A stretch of DNA of 64,000 bases from Eubacteriales bacterium (GCA_030536575.1 JAUNPS010000007.1:62001-126000); one strand, 5' to 3'; counted from the first letter of the stretch, positions 8,764 through 18,215 are shown. The notes: generated by a model not told the origin, from the letters alone. Numbers and translations: made by a program.

Positions 8764-9879
8764 TTATTCGAAAATCTCCGGCATCCATCCGTTCTTCCAG
8801 CACCGAATCAGATCCCACGGCTCCTTCCACGGATCATCCATCTCGGCCTCCCGATCCTTCCAGAGCTGGTAACTCCAGTAAATATAGCCCGCAGACACCG
8901 ACCAGGCCTTGAGCTGCAAATCCGCCACCTCCCGGAAGCGTTTCTTCTGCTCCTCCCGATCCTCCCGGCAATTTACCGCATATTTCTGCGAAATGCACCA
9001 TTCTCCCACCACCACCGGAACATCCTTCGACGCTTTTTCAATCTGCCGTCTGGTTCGATTGACATAAAGTTTATAGACCCACATTTTCGGAATCGGAACA
9101 AATCCTTCCATTGCAAAAATATAAACATGCGTATCCAGCAGAACATTCTTCAGATCATTTTCTCTAAAGAAGCGTTTCCACCTTCCAATCCGGAATCCAT
9201 CGTGGAAAATAATCGCTTTCTCTTCCGGCATATAGACGCGCATGCGCCGGTAAGCTTCCAGATAAAACGGTTTTAAAAAGCTCATCGGAACATGCCCGGA
9301 ACCTTTCGCCTCTTCTTTGTCCCGCGCTTTTCCGGTGGATGGCGCGGTGATATAAACCAGCCAGCTAATCGGTTCATTTACCACCTGAATGCCATAGAGG
9401 CCCTTGCGCTTTCCGTAGCGTTTGGCCAGGCGTTCCAGAACCGTCAGCGTAAATTCCACTTCTGCGGGGTCCTTGCACCATTTGCAGACTCCGGTGAGGC
9501 CGCCGTTATCATAGCCGTTCTGGCTGCCGGGAACGGTGTGCAGATCCAGCATCAGAGGCAGATCGTATTTCTCAGCCCATGCAAACGCGCGGTCCAGATA
9601 TTCGATGCAGCCGATAAAGGGCTGGCGGTCGCCGAAAACAAAATAGGGCACCGGGATGCGCACCAGGTTTATGCCATGCGCTTTGATGGCCGCAAAGTCC
9701 GCTTCCGTAATGTAAGTTTCCCGATGTTCCTTCAGCAATCTGGCCAATTTTTCCGGTTCGGTCATGCGGGTCAGCCAGACTTCATCTTCGGCATCGGTTT
9801 CTTCGAACAGATGGATATTCATCCAGCGTTCCAGAACCAGCCAGTTGCCGAGATTGACGCCGCGGATTTTCTCTTTCAT
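8764..9879 (-). CDS. GH5 glycoside hydrolase, exo-beta-1,3-glucanase-like
   Basis: 371 aa with no signal peptide, so probably cytoplasmic. The N-terminus RGVNLGNWLVLERW and the block DLHTVPGSQNGYDNGG are typical of the GH5_9 group (yeast Exg1-like exo-1,3-glucanases). The acid/base is Glu169 in VNEP and the nucleophile Glu293 in VVGEW, both seen in the sequence. Length fits a single TIM barrel. The gene is divergent from the AraC regulator at 10028 with a shared 148-base intergenic region, so it is probably that regulator's target. Intracellular hydrolysis of imported short beta-glucosides is inferred. Other GH5 specificities cannot be excluded. Confidence 0.85.
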   Translation of the reverse strand: MKEKIRGVNLGNWLVLERWMNIHLFEETDAEDEVWLTRMTEPEKLARLLKEHRETYITEADFAAIKAHGINLVRIPVPYFVFGDRQPFIGCIEYLDRAFAWAEKYDLPLMLDLHTVPGSQNGYDNGGLTGVCKWCKDPAEVEFTLTVLERLAKRYGKRKGLYGIQVVNEPISWLVYITAPSTGKARDKEEAKGSGHVPMSFLKPFYLEAYRRMRVYMPEEKAIIFHDGFRIGRWKRFFRENDLKNVLLDTHVYIFAMEGFVPIPKMWVYKLYVNRTRRQIEKASKDVPVVVGEWCISQKYAVNCREDREEQKKRFREVADLQLKAWSVSAGYIYWSYQLWKDREAEMDDPWKEPWDLIRCWKNGWMPEIFE

Positions 9880-9953
9880 AGCTCCCTCCTTTCGGTTTCC
9901 GGTTTTGCGGGGCGGAAACCGTTGTTTTTTCTGTAAGAATATTGTAGATTTTC

Positions 9954-9998
9954 TTGACCGCTTCCGCTAGGCATGTTATTATTCCTTTAACCGGTCAA
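9954..9998 (+). promoter_or_regulatory. Promoter of the AraC gene with an inverted repeat
   Basis: TTGACC (9954-9959), a 17-base spacer and TATTAT (9977-9982) form a sigma-A promoter reading toward the AraC gene. The -35 region is part of an inverted repeat, TTGACCG at 9954-9960 and CGGTCAA at 9992-9998, which flanks the promoter and may bind the divergent regulator. Confidence 0.6.
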
Positions 9999-10027
9999 TC
10001 TTATCCTTTTTTTGGAAGGAGTATCCT

Positions 10028-10876
10028 ATGGAAACCAAAACCTACCGCTACGAACAAGTAGAATACCTCTTTTCTCCGCACGCCCATTTCGAACTTTCCC
10101 AGAAAACCTCCAGTTTCGTCCCCTTTCACTACCACGACGCCCTGGAGCTCATCTACATCCTGGAGGGCGAGCTTGTCGTTATCCAGGGGCAGCACGAAAC
10201 CCTTTTCCGCCCCGGCGATATCGCCCTGATTAACCTGAACGTCCTCCATTCCACCATCAGCCGCACCGGAAACACCTCTATCCTCCTGCAGTTTCCTTCC
10301 GCCGATCTCTACCACTATATTCCTGACATGCGCTATAAAGAATTCCTCTGGGAACCCTTTTCCTCCGACTCGGAAACCCGCCGGAAAATGGACGGCGTCC
10401 GCGGCCTGTTAGACAGTTTGCTGGATACTGCCAAAGACCAGCCTCCCGGCCATATCCTCCATTTCGAAAGCCTGCTTCTGGAGCTGATCTTCCAGCTTTA
10501 CTCCGGCTTTGCCCACGACATTACCAAGGCCCAGTTTCACCTCAGCGAAAAAAATCTGGAACGGCTCTCCCAGATTGTCTCCTTCACGGAAGAACACTAC
10601 GCGGAGTCCTTCTCCCTTTCGGATATCGCCGGGCACTTTCATCTGCAGACAAATTATTTCTGCCGCTTTTTCAAGAATAACACTGGCGTGACCTATATGA
10701 AATTTTTGCAGGATTACCGTCTTTCGAAGATTTATTATGATCTTTTGCATTCGGATTTGCCGCTGGGGCTGCTGCTGGAGCGGCATGGGTTTACGAATTA
10801 TAAGCTTTTTCGGCAATGTTTTTATGAGAGGTTTGGGATGACGCCGGGGGCGCTGCGGCGGGCGAAAAAAGAATAA
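10028..10876 (+). CDS. AraC family transcriptional regulator with cupin sensor
   Basis: 282 aa. Residues about 20-100 form an AraC-type cupin (HYHDALELIYILEGELVV, FRPGDIALIN), which in this family binds a sugar. Residues about 180-280 contain the two helix-turn-helix motifs, ending with YKLFRQCFYERFGMTPGALRR. A strong GGAAGGAG ribosome site precedes ATG 10028. It is divergent from the GH5 gene and downstream of a good promoter with a flanking inverted repeat. It probably regulates the GH5 gene in response to an oligosaccharide. The specific ligand is unknown. Confidence 0.88.
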   Translation: METKTYRYEQVEYLFSPHAHFELSQKTSSFVPFHYHDALELIYILEGELVVIQGQHETLFRPGDIALINLNVLHSTISRTGNTSILLQFPSADLYHYIPDMRYKEFLWEPFSSDSETRRKMDGVRGLLDSLLDTAKDQPPGHILHFESLLLELIFQLYSGFAHDITKAQFHLSEKNLERLSQIVSFTEEHYAESFSLSDIAGHFHLQTNYFCRFFKNNTGVTYMKFLQDYRLSKIYYDLLHSDLPLGLLLERHGFTNYKLFRQCFYERFGMTPGALRRAKKE

Positions 10877-10880
10877 ACAT

Positions 10881-10905
10881 AAAAAAGCGGGGCCTCGCGC
10901 CCCGC
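10881..10905 (-). terminator. Terminator of the alpha-galactoside operon
   Basis: GCGGGGC/GCCCCGC stem, loop of five, followed on the minus strand by TTTTTT. It lies about 75 bases beyond the GH36 stop. Confidence 0.8.
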
Positions 10906-10924
10906 ATCTGAATCACGTTCTTAC

Positions 10925-10952
10925 GTCCCTGAGCAGCTAAGTGCTCAGGGAC
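10925..10952. terminator. Second hairpin between the convergent AraC and GH36 genes
   Basis: An 11-bp perfect stem (GTCCCTGAGCA / TGCTCAGGGAC) with a 6-base loop lies between the two convergent genes. There is no U-tract on either side, so it may be a processing or RNA-stability element. Confidence 0.5.
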
Positions 10953-10980
10953 TGTCCGGATAGTAACCCGTGCCTCACAT

Positions 10981-13041
10981 CTATTTTCTCTTCAGCATCA
11001 CCGCCCCCGCCACAAACTCCCCTTCAATTCTCCCCTTCAACTCCCCATCCACAATCTCCCACTCTACTTCCTCCCCAAATCTTCCTCTAATCTCATACTC
11101 TCCTGGCAGCTTCCACCCAATCTCCGTCCTCTCACCCCGGAACAAATGACACACCACCAAAATCTTCTCCCCATTCTCCCCAACCCTCATCACACTCTGC
11201 CACCCCGTCAGCCTCCGGTAGCTCTTCCCAAACTCCTGCCGCAAATACGACCTTCCATCCCGAATCACATCCGAAACCTCCCGGTAAAACGCAATCGCCC
11301 GCTCCACAATTCCCCATTGCTCCGCATCCAACTCATAAATATCCCCCGACAAACACATCACCCCAAGAAACGTATTGCACAAAGAATACACGAGCCTCCT
11401 GGCATCATCGTCTTTTCGCAGAACCGCCCAAATCTCACTTTTCGACGGCTGCAGCACCCGATGCAGATTCGCCGCAATCACCGGAATCTCCTTCTCCTCA
11501 TGCGCATCCGAAAACGACACAAAATCACAAAGCTCCATCATCGACGACTCCAGCCTGTGCCCTCCCGACGAGCAGTCCTCGATCACCAGCCCCGGCACTT
11601 CCCTCCGCAGCTTCCGCAAAAATGCCTGCGTCGCCAGCACCGCCTGCCGCAGTCCCTCGCCCAGGCTCTCCGCTCCATCGCATCCCATTCCAATGCTGTC
11701 ATTATAATCAATCTTCAGATACTCGAACCCATACGCCTTCAAAAAATCAATCACATGCTCCGTCAGATACGCCACCGTCTCCGGATTACGCATATCCCAA
11801 AACCTCCGATTCCCCACCGTGATCACATGGCCCTCCCGCTTCAGCAGAAGCTCCGTCCGTTCAAAAGCTTTAGCGTCTCTCCCGACCACCTCCAGCTCAA
11901 ACCAGATTCCCGGCTTCATCCCCGCCTCCCGAATCATCTCGGTACAGCGCGAAAGCCCTCCCGGAAACAGCCGCGGATTCACCTTCCAATCCCCCATATT
12001 CATCTCCCAGCCCTTGATCTCATCGGCATACCACCCCGCATCGATCACGAAATAGTCCATTCCCTTCCCCTTCAGCACGGAAAGCATCCGCCGGATATTC
12101 TCCTCCGACGGGTTCCCCCAGGTCGTACAAAACTCATTGAAGATCACCGGAATCCGTGCTGCCTGCGCCTTCGGCTCCGCTGCCGCCAACCGGCCGCACA
12201 CCTCGTCAAAATCCCCTTCGCAGACCGTCAAAAGAGCCTCCGGCGTCCGGAAAGTTTCCCCCGGCCCAAGGCGTTTTTTCCAATGTCCGAAATCCAGATC
12301 CGGCAGTCCCCCTGACAGGCAAAGCTCCTCCCCTCTCCGGTAAACCTCCATCTGCCAGGAAGACGGAATCGCCAGCTTCGCGCCCCAGGACACGCCCCGC
12401 GCCGCATCCTCAATCCCCGCCATCGGGAAAAACCGCCGCACCGGAAGCGAACCCGTCTGCCCGAACCGTTCGCTTGCCACCCCGTATCCGGACCAGCTCG
12501 GCTCCAACTGCAAATCTTCCAGCGAAGCTTTCTCTACCCTTCCCTCATTGCTCCATTTACTCCGTATTCTGCATACACGCACTTTTCCAATGTCTTCATC
12601 GGCTTCCGACGGAAAGATTCCTCCCATCGAAAAACTGGTGAGAAATTCCAGCGTCTGCTCCCCGGCACTCAGATTCGTCACCTCGGTCGCCGCCCTCAGG
12701 CAGCCGCATCCTTCCCGGTGCTCCAAAACGAAATCCGCCCGAATCCCGGCTCCCTCCATCTCCGTATGAAGCCTCTTCCCGCCGGAAAATTCCTCCAGAT
12801 ACTGTCTCTGAAACTGCAATGCGCAGGCCGCCGGGCTGTTCCGAAACGTATGGCCATTGGAAAATCCATTCGGATAATCCTCCCCTTCCAACCGAAGCTG
12901 CACGCAATTGTCCTGCCGGTTCTGCTCTTTTGCAAACAATTCCCGCCTGCCCTCCGGCACAATCGAAAATCCCGTCTGCCCGTCATCCTGTATACAGAAC
13001 CGCGCAATCAAATCTCCCATTTCAAATTCTTTTACCTGCAT
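10981..13041 (-). CDS. Alpha-galactosidase, GH36
   Basis: 686 aa from ATG 13041, which has GGAGG 6 bases upstream; an in-frame start 14 codons earlier lacks this. The family order is clear: beta-sandwich N-domain (about 1-320), TIM barrel (about 325-610) with FVIDAGWY, GDWKVNPRLFPGG and KPGIWFELE, and a C-terminal beta domain. The nucleophile Asp445 lies in LKIDYN and the acid/base Asp512 in SFSDAHE. The spacing between them (67) matches GH36. No signal peptide, so it acts on imported galactosides such as melibiose or raffinose. It overlaps the preceding URO-D-like gene by 20 bases, indicating translational coupling. It is the last gene of the importer operon that begins at 20394. Confidence 0.93.
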   Translation of the reverse strand: MQVKEFEMGDLIARFCIQDDGQTGFSIVPEGRRELFAKEQNRQDNCVQLRLEGEDYPNGFSNGHTFRNSPAACALQFQRQYLEEFSGGKRLHTEMEGAGIRADFVLEHREGCGCLRAATEVTNLSAGEQTLEFLTSFSMGGIFPSEADEDIGKVRVCRIRSKWSNEGRVEKASLEDLQLEPSWSGYGVASERFGQTGSLPVRRFFPMAGIEDAARGVSWGAKLAIPSSWQMEVYRRGEELCLSGGLPDLDFGHWKKRLGPGETFRTPEALLTVCEGDFDEVCGRLAAAEPKAQAARIPVIFNEFCTTWGNPSEENIRRMLSVLKGKGMDYFVIDAGWYADEIKGWEMNMGDWKVNPRLFPGGLSRCTEMIREAGMKPGIWFELEVVGRDAKAFERTELLLKREGHVITVGNRRFWDMRNPETVAYLTEHVIDFLKAYGFEYLKIDYNDSIGMGCDGAESLGEGLRQAVLATQAFLRKLRREVPGLVIEDCSSGGHRLESSMMELCDFVSFSDAHEEKEIPVIAANLHRVLQPSKSEIWAVLRKDDDARRLVYSLCNTFLGVMCLSGDIYELDAEQWGIVERAIAFYREVSDVIRDGRSYLRQEFGKSYRRLTGWQSVMRVGENGEKILVVCHLFRGERTEIGWKLPGEYEIRGRFGEEVEWEIVDGELKGRIEGEFVAGAVMLKRK

Positions 13042-14188
13042 ATTTTCCTCCTTGTACCACTTCGAGCAGTCTTTCGACCTCACTCATTTTTTCCTTCGGG
13101 AATACCCGATAACTATGTATACAATCTTTTTCATCCATCAGCTTCGCCGCCATCCCGTCGGCTCCGTCTATCGTACACTGGTAAAAAAGCCTTGCTCCGT
13201 ACTTTGTATACAATGTATAAAAATCTTCCAGATCTCCAATCACTTCAATCCCTTTCCCAGCCTGGAAAATCTGATCATAAACCTCCATCCAGTTTTTGGC
13301 GGAAGGCTGGCCTTCCCCATACACCCATTGAATCGCCTGAAGCCTTGGATTTTCCAGCAGCAGCGGCAGATGGTTCAAATTTCCAACGCCATCCAGATGA
13401 TAAATCGTATGGGAAAGCCGTTCACACGCCTTCTCAATCTCCGGATAACCAAACTTCCGAAACATGTCCGGACTGATCATGTATGCAAAATCATCCTGCA
13501 AAATATACGACGGCTCCTTACTGTACAGCCCGCCCCAATCGCTGAACCCCGGATTCTTTCCTTTCAAAACCCCGGACAAATCCTCGTAAGCTTCCATCCA
13601 CGCCTGATACACCTCCCCCTGCAGCCTGTGCAGCTCCTCTTCCTCATCGTACAGGGCATACAGCATTTCCTGGCTCCCCACAAAATTGACGATCACATCC
13701 TGAAATCCCCCCAGATCCGGCATTCCAAGCACCACCTGTCCCTGCCACCGCTCCCACCCGGCCCGGTACAGCTCCTTGATCCGCATCGCCCACGGATTTT
13801 CCGGGTCATAACGGATCTGAATCTCCGAAATCTCCTGAGGCTTTGTCCGGAACCACACCGACCCGGTTCGGTTATCCAGCTCGGCCCCGCAAAATCCGGC
13901 CAGCACTCCCGGCCCGAAAGACCAGAAGTTCACCATCGGGAACGCATCCCCCAAAAAAGCACATTGACTCAGCTCATAATCGATCCGGTCAATCACTTCC
14001 TCCGCCGAATATTGCACCAAATGGCAGTTCGCCTGAGACGGCAGCGGAACGTTCGGCTTTTCCCTCTCCGGCCTATAAGCGTCCCGCACCATCACCTTTA
14101 CCAACGGCCTCTCCAATTTCCTCTGCCACCATTTTTCATAAATTTCGCCCAATTCCTGATAGCGCTCTTTCTCAAATCGAATCCCCAT
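13022..14188 (-). CDS. URO-D superfamily protein of unknown function
   Basis: 388 aa. The length, the (alpha/beta) barrel-like pattern and motifs such as YHLDGVGNLNHLPLLL and VIGDLEDFYTL resemble uroporphyrinogen decarboxylase/methyltransferase family proteins (PF01208-like). Heme biosynthesis is not suggested by the context. The gene sits between the YesN regulator (gap 15 bases) and GH36 (20-base overlap) in a sugar operon. Such proteins are seen repeatedly in Lachnospiraceae carbohydrate loci and their role is not known to me. A methyl transfer role or a lectin-like role cannot be distinguished from sequence alone. Confidence 0.6.
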   Translation of the reverse strand: MGIRFEKERYQELGEIYEKWWQRKLERPLVKVMVRDAYRPEREKPNVPLPSQANCHLVQYSAEEVIDRIDYELSQCAFLGDAFPMVNFWSFGPGVLAGFCGAELDNRTGSVWFRTKPQEISEIQIRYDPENPWAMRIKELYRAGWERWQGQVVLGMPDLGGFQDVIVNFVGSQEMLYALYDEEEELHRLQGEVYQAWMEAYEDLSGVLKGKNPGFSDWGGLYSKEPSYILQDDFAYMISPDMFRKFGYPEIEKACERLSHTIYHLDGVGNLNHLPLLLENPRLQAIQWVYGEGQPSAKNWMEVYDQIFQAGKGIEVIGDLEDFYTLYTKYGARLFYQCTIDGADGMAAKLMDEKDCIHSYRVFPKEKMSEVERLLEVVQGGKYAGKRI

Positions 14189-14203
14189 CGCCGCATCCCC
14201 CTT

Positions 14204-15643
14204 TCAAGGCTCTTTCCGGTAATCCGTCGGCGTTTTCCCGGTCACCTTCTTAAAAATAATATAAAAATAATTATAGTTCACAAATCCGACCATCTCGCAG
14301 ATTTCCATTCCCTTATATACCGTTGTCCGCAAAAGCTCCTTCGCTTTTTCCACCCGGTACAGGTTCAGGTAATCATTAAAACTGCACTGAACTTCCTTCT
14401 TAAAAAGACGGCCAAGATACGCCGCATTTACCTGAAACTGCTCCGCCAGATAGGCCAGCGAAAGATTGCAGTCCGCATAATGCTGCTCCACAAAGTCCAG
14501 CGTATTCCTCACCAGAAAACTATATTTCTTCTCTGCGGACAGCGATTCCTGTGCATTTCCCTCGCGCAGACATTCGTGAAGTCCCGAAGCATCCGCCCCT
14601 GGGCCGCGGTAATGCTCCGTTTCCGCATAAAGCAGCCTGTCTGATCCGTTTCTGCTGCCGGCGTCGGCCCCGCGGTAACGCTCCGTCTCCGCATAAAGCA
14701 CCCTGTCTGATCCGTTTCTGCCGCCAGCATCGGCCCCGCGGTAACGCTCCGTTTCCTCATAAAGCAGCACCTCTCCCTCCCCGAAGACACCTCGGTACTC
14801 CAGCGCTTTCACGGCCTCTTGATAAGACCTCGCAAGCTGCCGATGAGAACTGCAGGGATTTCCCAGGCCAGCCGCAAGTGGCATCTGCCGTTCCCCGCGA
14901 ATTTCCCGCATACATTCCTCCAACGCGGCTTTTTCCTCCGCAAGCCCCTCCGAAATTTCCTTTTTCCGGAAGAAAACCACCGTCCGCGCCTGCGAATCCG
15001 TAAACACAATTCCCGTTCCATCCTCTTCCAGTATTTTCTCACAAATTTCAAAAATCGTAAATGCATCATCCGCCTGTTTTTCTGATTTTTCCTCAGAAAA
15101 AGGCATTATGACCGCCGCCGCAAAACGCCAGTCGTCAAAATCCAGCCCCAGAAAATCCAGCCGCCCGCGCAGCTCCCTGGAAGAAATCGTCTGATTCAGA
15201 ATCCGGTTCATCACATGATTTTTCAGCAGTTCAAAATGCCCCCGATTCTCATGCCGGGCCAAAATCTCATCCGACAGGCTGTCCAGGATTTCTTCGACCG
15301 CCTTTGCCATCTCCTCTTTCGAAGAGGGTTTCAGCAAATAGTCGACGACCCCCAGCTTCATTGCCTGGCGAACCAGCGGGAAATCATTGTAGCCGCTCAG
15401 CACCAAGATTTTGCACGCTTCCTTCTCCTCCCGAATCCGGGCAATGAGGGCGAGCCCGTCCATCTTCGGCATCCGAAGGTCCGTAATCAAAATCTCCGGA
15501 TGCAGCTCCCGCACCAGCCGCAGCGCCTCTTCTCCGTCCCCGGCCATCCCCGCAACGTAAATCCCATACTCCTCCCACGGAAGCATTTCCCGGATTCCCT
15601 CCCGGATCTGCCTCTCGTCATCCGCAATAATCAGCTTGTACAA
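14204..15643 (-). CDS. YesN-type response regulator with AraC output domain
   Basis: 479 aa. The receiver domain (1-120) has the acidic pair at DD8-9, phospho-acceptor Asp55 (LITDLRMPKMDG) and Lys near 105. A central region follows (about 125-300) and a double HTH AraC domain ends the protein (about 375-479, ending FKKVTGKTPTDYRKEP). The start is TTG at 15643, 26 bases inside the kinase gene, with AGGAG upstream; an ATG nearby is in the kinase frame. Between the middle region and the DNA-binding domain lies a repeated 22-residue block (see the repeat at 14604). It is the partner of the YesM kinase and probably activates the importer operon of which it is part. Confidence 0.9.
   Translation of the reverse strand: MYKLIIADDERQIREGIREMLPWEEYGIYVAGMAGDGEEALRLVRELHPEILITDLRMPKMDGLALIARIREEKEACKILVLSGYNDFPLVRQAMKLGVVDYLLKPSSKEEMAKAVEEILDSLSDEILARHENRGHFELLKNHVMNRILNQTISSRELRGRLDFLGLDFDDWRFAAAVIMPFSEEKSEKQADDAFTIFEICEKILEEDGTGIVFTDSQARTVVFFRKKEISEGLAEEKAALEECMREIRGERQMPLAAGLGNPCSSHRQLARSYQEAVKALEYRGVFGEGEVLLYEETERYRGADAGGRNGSDRVLYAETERYRGADAGSRNGSDRLLYAETEHYRGPGADASGLHECLREGNAQESLSAEKKYSFLVRNTLDFVEQHYADCNLSLAYLAEQFQVNAAYLGRLFKKEVQCSFNDYLNLYRVEKAKELLRTTVYKGMEICEMVGFVNYNYFYIIFKKVTGKTPTDYRKEP
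14604..14768 (-). repeat. 66-bp tandem repeat inside the yesN-like gene
   Basis: Copies begin at 14604, 14670 and 14736 (third partial), exactly 66 bases apart with few differences. Each copy encodes 22 residues around LLYAETERYRG and ADAGSRNGSDR, so copy number can change without a frameshift. Confidence 0.9.
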
Positions 15644-17378
15644 GACGCTCCATCTCCTTCTTTTTCCCCGCCGGAAGCACGATCTTTACCGCCGTCCCCA
15701 TCTTCTCGATGCTCCGGATGCGCAGTCCGTAGGACTTCCCGAACATCAGCCGGATTCGCTGGTCAACGTTTCGGATGCCAATGCTGGACGCCGCTTCCTC
15801 CATCGCCGTTTTCTCTAATTTCTCCTGAATTTCCTTCATTTTCTCCGCGGAAATCCCTTTTCCATTATCATAAACGGTAATTTCCAGATTCTGTTCTTTC
15901 TGCTTCACGACAATTCCCACAATTTTCTTCTTCTCATCCTCCGTGAAACCATGGCGGATCGTATTCTCAATGATCGGCTGCAAAATCAGTTTCGGAATTC
16001 CATAGTCCAGAAAAGGCTCCTCCACGGAAACATCCAGCTCCAGCGAATTGGAAAACCGGTAATTCATCAATTCCAGATACGAACGCACGTAATCCAGCTC
16101 ATCCTCCAGATAAACGATCTTTTCCCCGAAATTCCCGCTCCACCGGAACAGGTTCCCCAGCAGGCAGATCATGTCCGCCGTCTCTTCGTCCTTCACTTTC
16201 AGGGCCTGCGCCTTGATGCTTTCCAGTGTATTGTATAAAAAATGCGGGTCGATCTGGGCCTGAAGAGCGTTCAGCTCCGCGTTCTTCCTCTGAATCTCCG
16301 CACTGTAAACCTGGTCAATGTAGTCGCTAAGTTTTTTGCACATTTCATTAAAGCAATCGCTGATTTTCCCAATCTCATCCTCCGAATCCACCGGAATTTC
16401 CGTGCTCAGATTCCCTTTTTCCACCCGCTGCATCCCCTCCACGAGGACATTCATCCGCCGGTGGAACTGCCTGCTGATCAGCACGCCCAGAAACGCCGCC
16501 ACAAGTCCGATTCCCATCACGATCACAGCCGTCTCCCGCGTCATCACCTGCACACTCTTCCGCAGTACCTCCGGTTCTAAACGGTAGGACACCCGCATGC
16601 CGGAGGTTCCGGCCTCCTGCTCACTGTAATAATCTGCTTCACTGACCTCCCCGCCGCCTTCTCCCGAAGCGTAAAGGAGTTCCCCATAGCGGTTTACCAC
16701 CTGAATCTCGCCCTGATTGGAGGTGGCATTTTCCTGAAAAAGCGCATCCGCCTTCGCAGTCGGGACATTAATCAGAAACCAGGCTGTCTGAACCCGCTCC
16801 GGAAATTTCGCGGCATCGAAAACTTTCCCCGCGAAGGTAATCACGTCGTCCCGTTCCTTCAGCGTGTATACAGACGGATTCTCCCGGCTGATGTACAGAT
16901 CGTCACCGCTTTCTTCCAGCTTTTTCAGCAATTCATACTCGCCGAAGGGGAAGCTGGGCCGCACCTCCGGATACCCTTCCGCGCTGTACGAAAAGACCGA
17001 ATTCTCCATTGTAACCAGCACAATGTCACTGATGTCCGCATCAGCCGAACAGACGCCCTGGAAGAAGGCGTTGATGTTGCTGATATTGGAATAAATGCGG
17101 CTGTTTTCGGAATCCTGATTGATGGAACTTAAAATCCGGGACAATTCGCTGCTGTGAATGTGGTTCGAGAGGTCGTAAACCATATTGTATTTTGTACGCA
17201 AATAATTGGTTACTTTCTCCAGCTGGGTATTGCCAAGCGCAATCTCCTTCTCCTCAAGCACTTCCATGCTGTCCCGCACCACCCAGGCCGTACTGCACAC
17301 CACGGCCACAAAAATAAAGATTGTATACAATATTACGATCTTATAAAAAATGCTGATGTTCTTTAATTTCTGAATCAT
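15618..17378 (-). CDS. YesM-type sensor histidine kinase
   Basis: 586 aa from ATG 17378. This ATG overlaps the permease stop (ATGA), so translation is probably coupled; a longer upstream reading would run through the permease gene. Membrane segments at about 12-33 and 290-312 enclose an extracellular dCache-like sensor. A HAMP linker (RRMNVLVEGMQRVEKGNLS) follows, then a His_kinase domain with His379 in QIDPHFLYNTLESIK, and a HATPase domain with NTIRHGF and DNGKGI. It is the sensor for the adjacent YesN regulator. The gene order binding protein, permeases, kinase, regulator, enzyme suggests it senses the transported galactoside or its binding-protein complex. Confidence 0.9.
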   Translation of the reverse strand: MIQKLKNISIFYKIVILYTIFIFVAVVCSTAWVVRDSMEVLEEKEIALGNTQLEKVTNYLRTKYNMVYDLSNHIHSSELSRILSSINQDSENSRIYSNISNINAFFQGVCSADADISDIVLVTMENSVFSYSAEGYPEVRPSFPFGEYELLKKLEESGDDLYISRENPSVYTLKERDDVITFAGKVFDAAKFPERVQTAWFLINVPTAKADALFQENATSNQGEIQVVNRYGELLYASGEGGGEVSEADYYSEQEAGTSGMRVSYRLEPEVLRKSVQVMTRETAVIVMGIGLVAAFLGVLISRQFHRRMNVLVEGMQRVEKGNLSTEIPVDSEDEIGKISDCFNEMCKKLSDYIDQVYSAEIQRKNAELNALQAQIDPHFLYNTLESIKAQALKVKDEETADMICLLGNLFRWSGNFGEKIVYLEDELDYVRSYLELMNYRFSNSLELDVSVEEPFLDYGIPKLILQPIIENTIRHGFTEDEKKKIVGIVVKQKEQNLEITVYDNGKGISAEKMKEIQEKLEKTAMEEAASSIGIRNVDQRIRLMFGKSYGLRIRSIEKMGTAVKIVLPAGKKKEMERLVQADYCG

Positions 17379-18214
17379 CCTTTTACCGCTCCAACTGTCA
17401 AACCGGAAATAAATTGCTCCTGCGCCGCCAGATAAACGACCACAATGGGCGCCGCCGCAAACAGTACATACGCAAACACGGTTCCCCAATCCGCCGCGTA
17501 AGGCCCGATGGCCGTATAAATTCCGACGGTAATGGTCATTTTCTGCCCGATCAGAAGCGGGGTCAGGAAGTCGTTCCACATGGACAGACCGATGAAGATT
17601 GCCACCGTTGCCGTACAGGGTTTCACCAGAGGCAGGACGACTCTGGTGAAGATGGAAAATTGCCCCGCACCGTCCAGAAGGGCCGCCTCCTCCAGCTCCA
17701 GCGGAATACTTTGAATATAGCCCTGAAACATAAACACCGAAAACGAAATGCTTCCGGATACAAAAACCAAAATCAGCCCCGGCATGGTTCCGAGAAATCC
17801 TGTCCCCTTGAACATCGTCACAAGCGGTACATATACAATCACATAGGGAACCATCAGCCCGAACAGGAAATATACCGAAAGCGCTCCCGCCAGTTTACTT
17901 TTCTCTCTGGATAAATAATAGCCTGCCAGCGCGGATACCGCAATACAAATGACGGTTCCAAAAAAAGCGATACACAGTGAATTCCCATACATTTCTCCCA
18001 GATGGATATTCGGGCTTTCCAAAACCTTTCGGACATTTTCCAATGTAGGCGGAATCGGGAAGGTCAGCGGCGATTTTGTAATTTCCGACGTCTTTTTGAA
18101 GGCGTTCACAAAGGCAATATACAGCGGAATTGCCATCAAAACCGCCAGAATTCCCACGGCCAGCCGAACCATGATTTTCCGGAATTTTGTTTTTCCATTT
18201 ACGACTGCTCCCAT
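17375..18214 (-). CDS. Sugar ABC transporter permease, MalG type
   Basis: 279 aa with six predicted membrane segments. The EAA loop EEAALLDGAGQFSIFTRVVLPLVKP is near residues 175-200, contacting the ATPase. The N-terminus has the long first periplasmic region typical of CUT1 MalG-like permeases. It lies 1 base after the first permease and overlaps the kinase start by 4 bases. No ATPase gene is in the operon, so a shared MsmK-like ATPase is inferred. Confidence 0.92.
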   Translation of the reverse strand: MGAVVNGKTKFRKIMVRLAVGILAVLMAIPLYIAFVNAFKKTSEITKSPLTFPIPPTLENVRKVLESPNIHLGEMYGNSLCIAFFGTVICIAVSALAGYYLSREKSKLAGALSVYFLFGLMVPYVIVYVPLVTMFKGTGFLGTMPGLILVFVSGSISFSVFMFQGYIQSIPLELEEAALLDGAGQFSIFTRVVLPLVKPCTATVAIFIGLSMWNDFLTPLLIGQKMTITVGIYTAIGPYAADWGTVFAYVLFAAAPIVVVYLAAQEQFISGLTVGAVKG

Positions 18215-18215
18215 C

